Positions 46,184 through 55,189 of a stretch of 64,000 nt of DNA are shown here, piece by piece. Under the pieces are notes generated by a model, which made no database searches, was not told where the DNA came from, and saw only the letters and a program-made list of their open reading frames with translations. The translations under genes were made by a program, and so were the position numbers. The number at the start of each line of letters is the position of its first letter. Position 1 is the stretch's first letter. The stretch lies in the NCBI RefSeq assembly GCF_013214175.1, contig NZ_JABSPA010000003.1, forward strand, positions 372,001 through 436,000, written 5' to 3'. Origin of the DNA: Colwellia sp. (lineage in GTDB: Bacteria > Pseudomonadota > Gammaproteobacteria > Enterobacterales > Alteromonadaceae).

Positions 46184-46538
46184 TATATTATCCTTAATTA
46201 ATGATTATTATTATGTCAACAGACATCCATGATGTGGAATGTTACTGTCTGTTTTTTCTGCTGTTTATTAACAGTGATGAATGATAAACAAGTTTCAACT
46301 TTGATACAAGCAAGATGTTAATGGGGAAAATTAATAGAGGTAAATGGTTAGAGGGGAGACTTCTTGTTAGTCGAGTTATTCAATGAAGTAGTGAAACTAT
46401 TTAGCGTTATAATTATTTGAAAAATACTTACCAGCAAACTTAATTTTCGCTTAGCATTGAACATAAGCTTAAAATTAAATTCGCTGGTAATAAAAGTATG
46501 AGCTACTTGACTCTATTACTATTGGTGGAAATATGTAG
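46184..46538. other. Spacer with a long hairpin (46428-46490)
   Basis: A 355 bp spacer. TTACCAGCAAACTTAATTTT and a near-complement ending GCTGGTAA form a 20-bp imperfect stem, with an inner GCTTA/TAAGC pair in the loop. It lies downstream of the dipeptidase gene on the minus strand and is followed by TATTTTTC, so it may terminate that transcript. The loop shares AATTTTCGCTTAGC with the region near 62030. Confidence 0.55.
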
Positions 46539-48071
46539 TTACTTCGCTAACTCAATCAGCACAGCAGTATACATTTTTAGGTTTAAGACAAATTGCTCCA
46601 TGGTAATAAACTCATGCTCTGAATGGCCGGTGTACTCTGTTCCTGGCATTGAAGGACCAAAGCTGACCGCATTAGGGAAAAGTCTTGAATTAGTACCGCC
46701 ACCAATAGAGACAGGTTTAGCATCAGCTATGCCAGTGTAAAATGAAAACACCTCAAGTAGCGTGTCAATTTGCGGCGCATGGTTTTGTACAAATGGCTCG
46801 TTAATTTCACTGCTTACGTCGAGCAGAGTTACTTGATTTTTTTGTTGCCACTGCAGTAACGCTACCTTGATTTCATGCTCTAGTTGCTTGGTCGTTTTAC
46901 CGTTAGGTCTGCGGATGTTGATATTTAACGCCAACCCTTTTACTGTTTCTTTAAGTACCGTAGCTTGTACCGTCATTGGTCCCATAAAATCATCGCTAAA
47001 GGCGATATTACCAAATTTATTACCGTACAAACCTGTGCCTAGTTGGTCATTAATAAAATTAACCAAGGCGCCACTGGTATTGTTTGGCCAGTGATTTACG
47101 GCTAATAAATTAGCTAGGTGAGTAATGGCATTTACGCCATCTTTAGGTTTAGAAGAATGGGCTGATTTACCTAAGGCAGTTATGCTTAATTGTTTACCTT
47201 GCCATTGGTAGCTATAGCTCATGCCTGTGTGGGAATTAGCGACTTGCTTTATTTGCTCTAAAAGTTTTAGATTTGCATTCTCTATTGTTACATGAGCATC
47301 TTCAGGAATTTGGCTACCAAAGAAACCACCGGTAAATTCACTGATATAGGTCTTATCTGATAAAGCCTTTGATGAAAATTTCGAGTTAGGGTTTTCTGTA
47401 GGAAATGTCAGGCTTATGGTGCCATAGCCTTTTTCGGCGGTTACTACTGGGTATTCAGCATCAAGGGTGATGTTAACTTGTGGTAGTGAGTGCTGCTTGA
47501 TATGTTGGCGTAAAGGTTCCCAATCAGACTCTTCAGCCATGTAAACATATAATTCGATACGTTTATTAAGCTTGATTTTCAAATCTTTGATGGACTTCAT
47601 CGCATAAAGGGCATTACTAATTGGGCCCTTATCATCTTCTGTGCCTCTACCGATAAGTTTCCCTGGCTCCGATTTTTGATCAAGTAGCAACGGTGATTGT
47701 GCCCATTTACTGGCGTTAAAGGGTTGGATATCACCATGAGTGATCATACCGACACGTTGCTCGCTATCACCTAAACCAATAACCACCACATAGCCATAAT
47801 CGGTATAGTCTAAACCTAGTTGATTAGCTTGTTTGGCAAGCTCGGCTTTAAATTTTTGGTGAACGGGGTTTTCAGTTGAAGCTAAACCCTCGATAGCTAC
47901 GGTATTAAATGTCATTAATTGACGTAAACTTTCGGTCATTTCATCTTGGTAAGTTGCTTCAGCATATTGTGCCGCCTTATTAGCGATATCACTGACACTA
48001 GCAAGCACTTGCAAGGGCAGTAATAAAGCACAAGAGAACAGTAGAGAGGTTAAGGGTTTTGATTTTTGCAC
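46539..48071 (-). CDS. Exported M20 family dipeptidase
   Basis: 510 residues from the GTG at 48071, chosen because AGGAG lies 7 nt upstream and the product then begins as a signal peptide (KPLTSLLFSCALLLPLQVLA); the open frame extends to an ATG at 48119 without a ribosome binding site. Metal ligands fit the M20 dipeptidase (PepV-like) pattern: ITHGDIQP, GRGTEDDKGP, MAEESDWEP, DAEYPV and the C-terminal HSEHEF. It would cleave dipeptides in the periplasm. It lies near an AbgT transporter and a LysR regulator. Confidence 0.88.
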   Translation of the reverse strand: MQKSKPLTSLLFSCALLLPLQVLASVSDIANKAAQYAEATYQDEMTESLRQLMTFNTVAIEGLASTENPVHQKFKAELAKQANQLGLDYTDYGYVVVIGLGDSEQRVGMITHGDIQPFNASKWAQSPLLLDQKSEPGKLIGRGTEDDKGPISNALYAMKSIKDLKIKLNKRIELYVYMAEESDWEPLRQHIKQHSLPQVNITLDAEYPVVTAEKGYGTISLTFPTENPNSKFSSKALSDKTYISEFTGGFFGSQIPEDAHVTIENANLKLLEQIKQVANSHTGMSYSYQWQGKQLSITALGKSAHSSKPKDGVNAITHLANLLAVNHWPNNTSGALVNFINDQLGTGLYGNKFGNIAFSDDFMGPMTVQATVLKETVKGLALNINIRRPNGKTTKQLEHEIKVALLQWQQKNQVTLLDVSSEINEPFVQNHAPQIDTLLEVFSFYTGIADAKPVSIGGGTNSRLFPNAVSFGPSMPGTEYTGHSEHEFITMEQFVLNLKMYTAVLIELAK

Positions 48072-48156
48072 GAGCATACTCCTGTCGTTTGGCTTAGTTA
48101 TTTTTTTAAAATTTTTCATTGTTAGCAGAAAACCTTACTGGAAATAGATATTATGA

Positions 48157-48330
48157 TTATTTTTGGTAAATGGCTTTTGATAACCCTAGCTTATTTGAAA
48201 TATTAGCAAGTAGTTGATTGAAAGTACTAACAGAGTTAGATATATTTTCGTAATGGTTTTCTGTTGTTACTGTTATTTTTACTACTTCGGTCGATTTTTT
48301 ATTGGATTTTACGGTTGTTGGTACGTTCAT
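48157..48330 (-). CDS. Small protein, 57 residues, unknown
   Basis: ATG at 48330 with a near-perfect AAGGAGAT 6 nt upstream. The peptide begins M-N-V-P-T-T-V-K-S-N-K-K and has a helical end (NQLLANISNKLGLSKAIYQK). It has no signal or membrane segment, is basic, and resembles nothing I know. It lies upstream of the dipeptidase on the same strand, in the divergent space with the LysR gene, and could be the first gene of that transcript. Confidence 0.65.
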   Translation of the reverse strand: MNVPTTVKSNKKSTEVVKITVTTENHYENISNSVSTFNQLLANISNKLGLSKAIYQK

Positions 48331-48508
48331 TTTACTATCTCCTTATATTGCTTAAAGGTATTGTGCCTATAATAAGTTAGCTGAACCAACAATAAAAAGT
48401 TAACCAGACAATAAGCTGAGCTTATGGGTGTGCTTGGGGTTTATTGCTAATGTTACTCATTAAGCTATTACGGTCATTACTATATTTATTACTAACAGGG
48501 GAGTTAAG

Positions 48509-49453
48509 ATGGATAAAAGGTTAAAACAGCTAAATAACTTACGAAGTTTTGAAAGTGCCGCTCGTCATCAAAGTTATAGTAAAGCAGCAAAGGAGTTATT
48601 CGTTACCCAAGCTGCTGTCAGCCAGCAAATGAGACAGTTAGAAGCCGCTATGGGCAGTCGGTTATTTGTCCGCAATGGCAGAAAGATGCTGTTAACGGAA
48701 AGTGGTGAAAAGCTTTATACAGCCACTCATAAGGCATTTGATACCTTGTTAAAAGGCTTTAATAGCATTCAAACAGAAGAGGTTGCTGGCACCTTAACCA
48801 TCACATCTACGCAAGCCTTTACCTCTTTATGGCTTATGCCTAGGCTGTATAAATTTTCTATTAAACATCCTGAAATCAAAATAAAAGTTGTTGCCTCAAA
48901 CAGTATCGAAGATCTCCGTCAAGGCCATATAGACCTAGCAATCCGTTTTTTAACCACAAGTGAAGTTGATACTAGTGATGATATGGTTTATGAATTTATC
49001 GCAGAAGATCATGTCTATCCGGCTTGTTCACCCCAATTAGTAACTGAGTATGGCTTCAAAGAGCCAAAAGATATTTTAAACTGTTGGTTGGTAAGTTTGG
49101 AGAATCAGGGGAGTATAAACTGGCCCACTTGGTTTAAAAAAGCGGGCGTTGAAAATTATCAATGCCATAAAAAATGGACCGAAGTTAGTACTGGAGATAT
49201 GGCGTTAAGTGCAGTATTGAGCGGACATGGTTTTACTTTGGCGTCACAAGCGCTATTTTCTCAATACGTTAATACCGGTCAGTTGGTTATTCCGTTTAAT
49301 ATCAAACACCCAATATCATTCAAACGCTATTTTGTTTTTGATCCTAACTCGGCTAAAAAATCCCGTCTTGGAGTCTTTATCGCTTGGCTAAAAGAAGAAA
49401 CTCAACTTGATGAGAAAAGTACCTTAGACGCTATAGGTCATGCGAGTTTATAG
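48509..49453 (+). CDS. LysR family regulator (GcvA-like)
   Basis: 314 residues: HTH at about 8-65 (LRSFESAARHQSYSKAAKELFVTQAAVSQQMRQLEAAMGSRLF) and a LysR effector domain. The N-terminal style and length fit the GcvA/AmpR group. GGGGAG precedes the ATG. It lies between the dipeptidase/small gene (divergent) and the AbgT gene (convergent), so it probably regulates one or both, as AbgR does for abgABT in E. coli. Confidence 0.85.
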   Translation: MDKRLKQLNNLRSFESAARHQSYSKAAKELFVTQAAVSQQMRQLEAAMGSRLFVRNGRKMLLTESGEKLYTATHKAFDTLLKGFNSIQTEEVAGTLTITSTQAFTSLWLMPRLYKFSIKHPEIKIKVVASNSIEDLRQGHIDLAIRFLTTSEVDTSDDMVYEFIAEDHVYPACSPQLVTEYGFKEPKDILNCWLVSLENQGSINWPTWFKKAGVENYQCHKKWTEVSTGDMALSAVLSGHGFTLASQALFSQYVNTGQLVIPFNIKHPISFKRYFVFDPNSAKKSRLGVFIAWLKEETQLDEKSTLDAIGHASL

Positions 49454-49487
49454 TTGATATATGTATAAAGGTTATAACTCCCAGCTA

Positions 49488-49520
49488 TTAAATAAGGCGC
49501 TATGAAAGCGCCTTATTTAA
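49488..49520. terminator. Bidirectional terminator between LysR and abgT genes
   Basis: TTAAATAAGGCGC and GCGCCTTATTTAA form a 13-bp perfect stem with a 7-nt loop. The AT-rich base of the stem gives weak U-tracts in both directions. Confidence 0.75.
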
Positions 49521-49597
49521 TACATCAGTTACAGTAATTATTACAGTAACTATTTCTATAATCATTTTTGTAAAAATGACTTTAATTATTTATACGA

Positions 49598-51199
49598 CTA
49601 TCTAGCCGGGAAATATGTTGCCGCGCCAGGGCCAACTGGCATACCTAAGACAAATACCCAGACAAAAAACAATATAGTCCAACCAAGTAGGAATACCATG
49701 GAATATGGCAGCATAGTCGCAATAAGTGTGCCTATACCTAAGTCCTTTTTGTACTTCACTGCTACTGCGAGAATTAAGCCAAAGTAACTCATCATCGGGG
49801 TAATAAGGTTAGTGACTGAATCTCCGATACGATAAGCCGTTTGGATAACTTCTGGCGAATATCCCATCAACATTATCATAGGCACAAAAATAGGTGCTGT
49901 TACTGCCCATTGCGCAGAAGCACTGCCTAGCATTAAATTAATAAAGCCACACATTAAAATAAATAGGATAAATAATTCCGGGCCAGTTAAACCTAAAGAT
50001 TGCAATAGAGTGGCACCTTTTACCGCCATTACCGTGCCTAAGTTAGTCCACTTAAAGAAGGCGACAAACTGAGCGGCAAAGAAAACTAAAACAATATACA
50101 TACCCATGGTATTCATACTGGCAGACATGGCGTTGATGACATCACGATCTGTTTTCATGGTACCGGCAACACGTCCATAGACATAGCCAGGAATAGCAAA
50201 AGTAATAAAGATGAAAGCCACTATGCCTTTAAGAAAAGGCGAGCCTTTTATTTCACCGGTTACAGGATGTAATAAAATCCCGCCAAATGCTGGAATGACT
50301 GTTAATGCTAATACGCAACAAACTAGCGCAAAAGTAATACCAGCAGCCTTAAGTGCTTTTATTTCTAGTGGTGTAATTTTTTCTATTTTTTGTGCGGCAA
50401 GATCAATAGACGCTTCGTTGGCATCATATTTCCCCAACCTAGGCTCGACAATTTTTTCAGTGACTATGGCACCTAATATGGCAATTAAAAAGGTGCTGAC
50501 AAACATAAAGTAATAGTTAGCTTCAGGACCAACAACATAAGTAGGATCAATCATTTGTGCTGCTGGCGTGGTAATACCTGCGAGTAAGGGATCGATAGTG
50601 CCCAATAATAAATTGGCACTGTAGCCACCAGAAACACCGGCAAAAGCCGCGGCAAGACCTGCCAGAGGATGACGACCTAAAGAATGAAATATCATAGCGG
50701 CGAGTGGGATTAACACCACATATCCTAACTCTGATGCAGTATTAGATATTATACCAGCAAATACTACTGTCACTGTTACCATACGCGGCGAAGCATCCAT
50801 TACCAAGGCGCGCATCGCCGTTGATAATAAACCGGAACGCTCTGCAACTGCTACGCCTAATAGCGCGACTAATACTGTGCCCAGCGGGGCAAAGCCAGTA
50901 AAGTTAGTAACTAAACCGCCAACAATGCGTTGTAAGCCTTCAGCGTTAACTAAAGACACCACCTCAATTATGCCATCAACCTCTCTACCTGGCGCACCAA
51001 TAGGGCGAGGGTCGGCGACACTCAATTCAAAAAAGCCAGCAATGCCGCTAATAGCAATAACCGCTAAACAAAAGCCGGCAAACAAAGTGATAGGGTGAGG
51101 TAATAAATTACCTAACCATTCAACTCCGGCCAAAAATCGATTGAACAGGCCAGATTTCTCAGGTTCCTGCGAATATGAAGCAAGGTTTTCAGTTGACAT
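49598..51199 (-). CDS. abgT: AbgT family transporter
   Basis: About 533 residues from the ATG at 51199, preceded by GGGAAG at 6 nt; the open frame starts 10 codons earlier without support. About 12 membrane segments and family landmarks such as FTGFAPLGTVLVALLGVAVAERSGL, SNTASELGYVVLIPLAA and GGYSANLLLGTIDP. AbgT proteins import p-aminobenzoyl-glutamate or export antimetabolites. With the periplasmic M20 dipeptidase nearby, it may take up dipeptide-like products. Confidence 0.9.
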   Translation of the reverse strand: MSTENLASYSQEPEKSGLFNRFLAGVEWLGNLLPHPITLFAGFCLAVIAISGIAGFFELSVADPRPIGAPGREVDGIIEVVSLVNAEGLQRIVGGLVTNFTGFAPLGTVLVALLGVAVAERSGLLSTAMRALVMDASPRMVTVTVVFAGIISNTASELGYVVLIPLAAMIFHSLGRHPLAGLAAAFAGVSGGYSANLLLGTIDPLLAGITTPAAQMIDPTYVVGPEANYYFMFVSTFLIAILGAIVTEKIVEPRLGKYDANEASIDLAAQKIEKITPLEIKALKAAGITFALVCCVLALTVIPAFGGILLHPVTGEIKGSPFLKGIVAFIFITFAIPGYVYGRVAGTMKTDRDVINAMSASMNTMGMYIVLVFFAAQFVAFFKWTNLGTVMAVKGATLLQSLGLTGPELFILFILMCGFINLMLGSASAQWAVTAPIFVPMIMLMGYSPEVIQTAYRIGDSVTNLITPMMSYFGLILAVAVKYKKDLGIGTLIATMLPYSMVFLLGWTILFFVWVFVLGMPVGPGAATYFPAR

Positions 51200-51661
51200 A
51201 TAACTTCCCAGTGAGTGTGCTTTAATCAAAAAATTATCAGAGTCTAACTTTATAGAGGTAATTAAACTGTGTCTTTTGGTAACCGAAAGGGGCTATGGGC
51301 GAGTAAAAGGTATCGATTAAAAAAGCATCGCTTTAGTGTGGGGCTATATTATGTTCGTCGATCTCTTATTTAAAGGCCTACTGTTCTCTCTAAAAAGACA
51401 TTAAGATTTTTAATTCTTTAGTTCCGAAAAGTGGACTTAGTGAACTAAAAACTGTGTAGTAGCTTTACCCTAACAACTAAACATTATCGGTATACGATAA
51501 GCCCATAATAAGATTACGGGACAATCCCCAAATCCCGACATCACAAATGAGTTCGTTATTTGTACAATTAATCTAATTATCAATATCATTAAACCGCCAA
51601 CTCAGCTATAATGCGCGACTTGAAAAATCCATGAAACATATTTAGTCCGGAGTATAGGCTT
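51200..51661. other. Divergent spacer with a strong -10 box
   Basis: A 460 bp spacer. TATAAT at 51607-51612 is a perfect -10 box ahead of the ABC-F gene; a matching -35 at 17 bp is weak (TATCAT). GGAG at 51649-51652 is the ribosome binding site of that gene. Nothing else is recognised. Confidence 0.5.
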
Positions 51662-53266
51662 ATCATCACTACAAGTAATATCACCATGCAATTTGGCGCA
51701 GAGCCGTTGTTTGAAAACATCTCGGCTAAATTTGGCAACGGTCACCGTTATGGTTTGATTGGCGCAAATGGCTGTGGCAAGTCTACATTTATGAAGATAC
51801 TTAGTGGTGAGCTAACACCAAGCTCAGGCAATGTCTCGGTTAGTACTGGTAACAAAGTAAGTACTTTGGGCCAAGATCAATTCGCCTTTGAAGCGTTCAA
51901 TGTTATTGATACTGTGATCATGGGTGATATGCCGTTATGGAAAGTTAAGCAAGAACGTGACGCTATTTACGCCCAAGAAGAAATGAGCGAAGCCGATGGC
52001 ATGCGCGCGGGTGAATTAGAAAGTGAATTTGCTGAAATGGACGGTTACACCGCAGAAAGTCGCGCCGGTGAAATCTTATTAGAAGCTGGCATTGAAGAGT
52101 CTTTTCATTTCGGTACTATGCAGCAAGTTGCACCAGGTTGGAAGTTACGTGTATTACTAGCACAAGCGCTTTTTGCTAACCCTGATATTTTGTTACTTGA
52201 TGAGCCTACCAACAACTTGGATATTCATACCATCAGTTGGTTAGAAGCTGAGTTAAACAAACGTAAATGCACCATGATCATCATTTCTCATGATAGACAT
52301 TTCCTTAATTCAGTTTGTACTCATATGGCTGATATTGATTACGGTGAATTACGCATTTATCCGGGTAACTATGAATTCTTCCTAGAGCAATCGGGTTTAT
52401 TACGTGAACAGTTATTATCAGGTAATGTTAAAAAAGCGGAAGAAATTGCCGAACTACAAGATTTTGTTAACCGTTTTGGTGCAAATGCCTCGAAGGCAAA
52501 ACAAGCGAGTTCTCGCGCTAAGAAAATGGATAAAATTAAACTTGATGATGTTAAGTCGTCGAGTCGTATCACGCCTAAAATTGCTTTTGCACCGGGTAAA
52601 AAAATGCACCGTCAAGCATTAGAGCTTGAAAACCTAGGTCACGGTTTTGATGGCGAAATGTTATTTGAAAAAGGTGATTTATTACTTAAAGCGGGCGATA
52701 AATTAGCGATTATCGGCGAAAACGGCGTGGGTAAAACCACTTTGTTACGCTGTTTAATGAGTGAATTAGAGCAAACTGAAGGTGTGGTTAAGTGGTCTGA
52801 AAATGCAGCTGTGGGTTATTGCCCACAAGATAGCGGCTCATTTTTTGATAATGATTTAACATTAATGGATTGGATGTCACAATGGCGTAGACCTTGTCAC
52901 AACGATTTAAGTGTTCGTGGCATGTTAGGTCGTATGTTATTTACCGACGATGATGCTAACAAAAAAGCGCGTAACTGTTCAGGTGGTGAAAAGAACCGCT
53001 TGTTATTTGGTCGCTTAATGATGGCTGATATCAACGTATTGATCATGGATGAGCCGACTAACCACATGGATATCGAAGCGATTGATGCCTTAAACAATGC
53101 CCTTAAAGAGTTTGAAGGCACACTAATTTTTGTTAGTCATGACCGTGAGTTTGTTTCAAGCTTAGCAACACGTATTATCGATATTAAAGATAAAACGCTA
53201 GTTAACTTCCAAGGTTCATTAGATGAATACCTTGCTAGTCAGTTAGAAGCAAAAAAAGTCGCATAA
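51662..53266 (+). CDS. ybiT: ABC-F ATPase, YbiT-like
   Basis: 534 residues if read from the ATC at 51662; the first ATG is at 51686. Two ABC domains: Walker [10 protein letters not shown] and GENGVGKTT, Walker B with [11 protein letters not shown] and [10 protein letters not shown], second signature SGGEKNR. In the first domain the signature reads VAPGWKLR, the YbiT pattern. It would act on the ribosome, protecting translation. In E. coli YbiT the Met lies eight residues before MQFG; here that position is the ATC codon, 9 nt after GGAG, while the ATG has no ribosome binding site. Hence an AUC start is proposed. Confidence 0.85.
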   Translation: MITTSNITMQFGAEPLFENISAKFGNGHRYGLIGANGCGKSTFMKILSGELTPSSGNVSVSTGNKVSTLGQDQFAFEAFNVIDTVIMGDMPLWKVKQERDAIYAQEEMSEADGMRAGELESEFAEMDGYTAESRAGEILLEAGIEESFHFGTMQQVAPGWKLRVLLAQALFANPDILLLDEPTNNLDIHTISWLEAELNKRKCTMIIISHDRHFLNSVCTHMADIDYGELRIYPGNYEFFLEQSGLLREQLLSGNVKKAEEIAELQDFVNRFGANASKAKQASSRAKKMDKIKLDDVKSSSRITPKIAFAPGKKMHRQALELENLGHGFDGEMLFEKGDLLLKAGDKLAIIGENGVGKTTLLRCLMSELEQTEGVVKWSENAAVGYCPQDSGSFFDNDLTLMDWMSQWRRPCHNDLSVRGMLGRMLFTDDDANKKARNCSGGEKNRLLFGRLMMADINVLIMDEPTNHMDIEAIDALNNALKEFEGTLIFVSHDREFVSSLATRIIDIKDKTLVNFQGSLDEYLASQLEAKKVA

Positions 53267-53310
53267 CGCTTTTAAATGCTTGTCAGTTATCAAAATTAAT
53301 TGATAAAGAC

Positions 53311-53338
53311 AAAAAACCACTCAGATGAGTGGTTTTTT
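53311..53338 (+). terminator. Terminator of the ABC-F gene
   Basis: AAAAAACCACTC, loop AGAT, GAGTGGTTTTTT: a 12-bp stem with a U-tract. Confidence 0.92.
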
Positions 53339-53660
53339 TATGATGGTTACTTATTAATACATTACGTAACACTATGTGTATATAGAAAGTATACATAGGT
53401 ATATATCATGGACTATGAATTATGCTAATGCTATTTAGTTTTTAGCAATAAAGTGATAGCTGAAAAGAATAAAACTACCTGCTTTTAAGTTATCCGTCCA
53501 TAAAAGGCAAAGCAGTGTAGAGCAGAAATAGTTATATGGGGTAACGCTATAAATGGCGCCGTGGTAAGTGCTGTAACACCTACCAAGGCTAAGCAGTCAA
53601 TCGGTAATCGAATGAGGCTTATCAGTATGATAACCTCTTATTAACAAAATAGGAATATGC
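53339..53660. other. Leader region of csrA, no gene
   Basis: A 320 bp AT-rich region with no ORF. The csrA leader ends in AGGAATATGC. A GGA in this ribosome binding site is compatible with autoregulation by CsrA, but this is inference. Confidence 0.35.
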
Positions 53661-53963
53661 ATGTTAATTCTCACAAGAAGAATAAATGAAACATTAATCA
53701 TCGGTGATGATGTCAAGATAACTGTACTTAATATACAAGGTAATCAAGTACGTATAGGTATTGATGCACCTAAAAGCGTATCAGTACACAGAGAAGAAAT
53801 ATACAACAAGATTCAAGAAGAAAAGGGTGTTGTTGCTGATGTTACACCTGCTGTTGCTCCTAATGTTGCTCCTAATGTTGCGTGGATAGAGCCAGAGCAA
53901 GAAATAACATCAAACAGTAAGCCGGTAACAATAGTGATTAAGAAGTCTCGAAAGGTAGCTTAA
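53661..53963 (+). CDS. csrA: CsrA family RNA-binding regulator with a long C-terminal tail
   Basis: 100 residues against about 60-65 for normal CsrA. Residues 1-55 are a standard domain: [23 protein letters not shown] and [22 protein letters not shown] hold the RNA-contact strands and the conserved Arg (VHREEI). The tail of about 40 residues starts with a [10 protein letters not shown] repeat, goes through an acidic stretch (IEPEQE) and ends basic (VIKKSRKVA). The tail could modify RNA or protein binding. AGGAAT precedes the ATG. The gene is followed by a small HTH ORF in a common unit with one terminator, so this looks like an accessory csrA paralogue. Confidence 0.88.
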   Translation: MLILTRRINETLIIGDDVKITVLNIQGNQVRIGIDAPKSVSVHREEIYNKIQEEKGVVADVTPAVAPNVAPNVAWIEPEQEITSNSKPVTIVIKKSRKVA

Positions 53964-54033
53964 GTAGCTGGATATTATTGGTCTTGGCTGCACAGTATCT
54001 TAAATTATCAAAAACATCAGCGGAGTAACCCTA

Positions 54034-54207
54034 ATTAATAAGAAAGCAATTGAACTCTTTCTCGCAGATGGAAAGAATAAACGCACCGTAACCATCATTG
54101 AATCATTACTTAACGGTGAATCTGTGATTGATATAAGTAAGCGTCATAGCATCACGCGTAAGCCGGTTTATGACATCAGAGATAAGTATATTGGCGAGCT
54201 GAAGTAG
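54034..54207 (+). CDS. Small HTH-like protein, 57 residues, probable AUU start
   Basis: The frame from 54004 to 54207 is open, with no ATG, GTG or TTG before a mid-protein GTG. An ATT at 54034 lies 8 nt after GGAG (54022-54025), so translation is proposed to start there. The product has two helices and an HTH-like end: NKRTVTIIESLLNGESVIDISKRHSITRKPVYDIRDKY. It resembles the recognition-helix part of small phage or plasmid regulators, but no family is named. A good terminator follows 35 nt after the stop. It lies 70 nt after csrA and is probably co-transcribed. Confidence 0.5.
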   Translation: MNKKAIELFLADGKNKRTVTIIESLLNGESVIDISKRHSITRKPVYDIRDKYIGELK

Positions 54208-54242
54208 TGAGTTGTCGAGGTACTTTTGGTCATGGCTTTAAG

Positions 54243-54271
54243 AGGCATTAACCTGAGTTAATGCCTTTTTT
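54243..54271 (+). terminator. Terminator of the csrA/HTH unit
   Basis: AGGCATTAAC, loop CTGA, GTTAATGCCT and TTTTT. A 10-bp perfect stem with a U-tract. It is also convergent with the solute-binding gene on the minus strand. Confidence 0.9.
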
Positions 54272-54294
54272 GATAGTACCTTCTGATAAAGCCT

Positions 54295-55047
54295 TTAATA
54301 AGCGCTAATAATTTTTTCCAAGCCCCCCGATTGAAGTAATTTATCTAGCTCACTTTCAAGATGCTGCTGTAGTTCTTTATTGAATTTAGGTGACATGGCT
54401 AAATGCAGATCATAATTTTCGATGACTTTAGAAAAGTTATGTAAATTATAATCTTTAGTGGCTAAGTCTTCTTTTTTTAGGTTGTACTTAATCCGAACAT
54501 CCATTTCGACAAAACCCGCTTTATTTTTTAACCGATTAACTACTTTAAACGCTGATTTATAGTTTTTTACATTGATTGCTTTAATACGTTTTTCAGCGAT
54601 ATGTTCCTCTAAACCGGGGTAATTAAAACCATGTAATAAAATCACAGTTTTGCCAAACAAATCTTCGGCTGAATTAATATCAAAGTTTTGCTGTGTCGAC
54701 GTTAGCAATGAATGTTGTACATTAAATACCGGTAGTTTTGATAGGTTAACCGACTGTACTCCGGGCCAGTTTGGTGAACCAAAGGTAATCCAGTTTTTAA
54801 TATCGCCTTTCTCAAGCATGCTGATCATTCGATTAAAAGGTAAGGTGTGTATTTTCACCTCGTACTCAGGACCAGAAAATATTTCTTTAACAATGTCAGT
54901 AATAATACCCGTGTGGTGTTTTTTGTTTTGGTGATTTTGAAATGGCTGAGCTTGGTCTTGAATTACCATGTAATTTATTTCAGTGATGGCCTTGCTACTT
55001 GTAGATATTAGGATTAATAAAAATAACGCTATTTTGAGTGTATGCAT
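54295..55047 (-). CDS. Periplasmic solute-binding-like protein (SBP_bac_3)
   Basis: 250 residues. A signal peptide (LKIALFLLILISTSSKA) precedes a type 2 binding fold with INYMVIQDQAQPF, HTGIITDIVKEIF, LPFNRMISMLEKGDI and the terminal LDKLLQSGGLEKII. There is no permease. It is divergent from a hybrid histidine kinase, 140 bp away, and may be its periplasmic input protein rather than a transport component. Confidence 0.8.
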   Translation of the reverse strand: MHTLKIALFLLILISTSSKAITEINYMVIQDQAQPFQNHQNKKHHTGIITDIVKEIFSGPEYEVKIHTLPFNRMISMLEKGDIKNWITFGSPNWPGVQSVNLSKLPVFNVQHSLLTSTQQNFDINSAEDLFGKTVILLHGFNYPGLEEHIAEKRIKAINVKNYKSAFKVVNRLKNKAGFVEMDVRIKYNLKKEDLATKDYNLHNFSKVIENYDLHLAMSPKFNKELQQHLESELDKLLQSGGLEKIISAY

Positions 55048-55189
55048 TTCACAGCCCTGTGGTAAATTTTTAAGTCTTTTTAAACTTAGTTAGTGATTGA
55101 CAAATTTGCAAAAAAACATCTTGTTAACTAGCCTAATATTATTCATATAAGTATTAAATTAGCTTTTAAGTAAAGGATGACAAGCTAAC

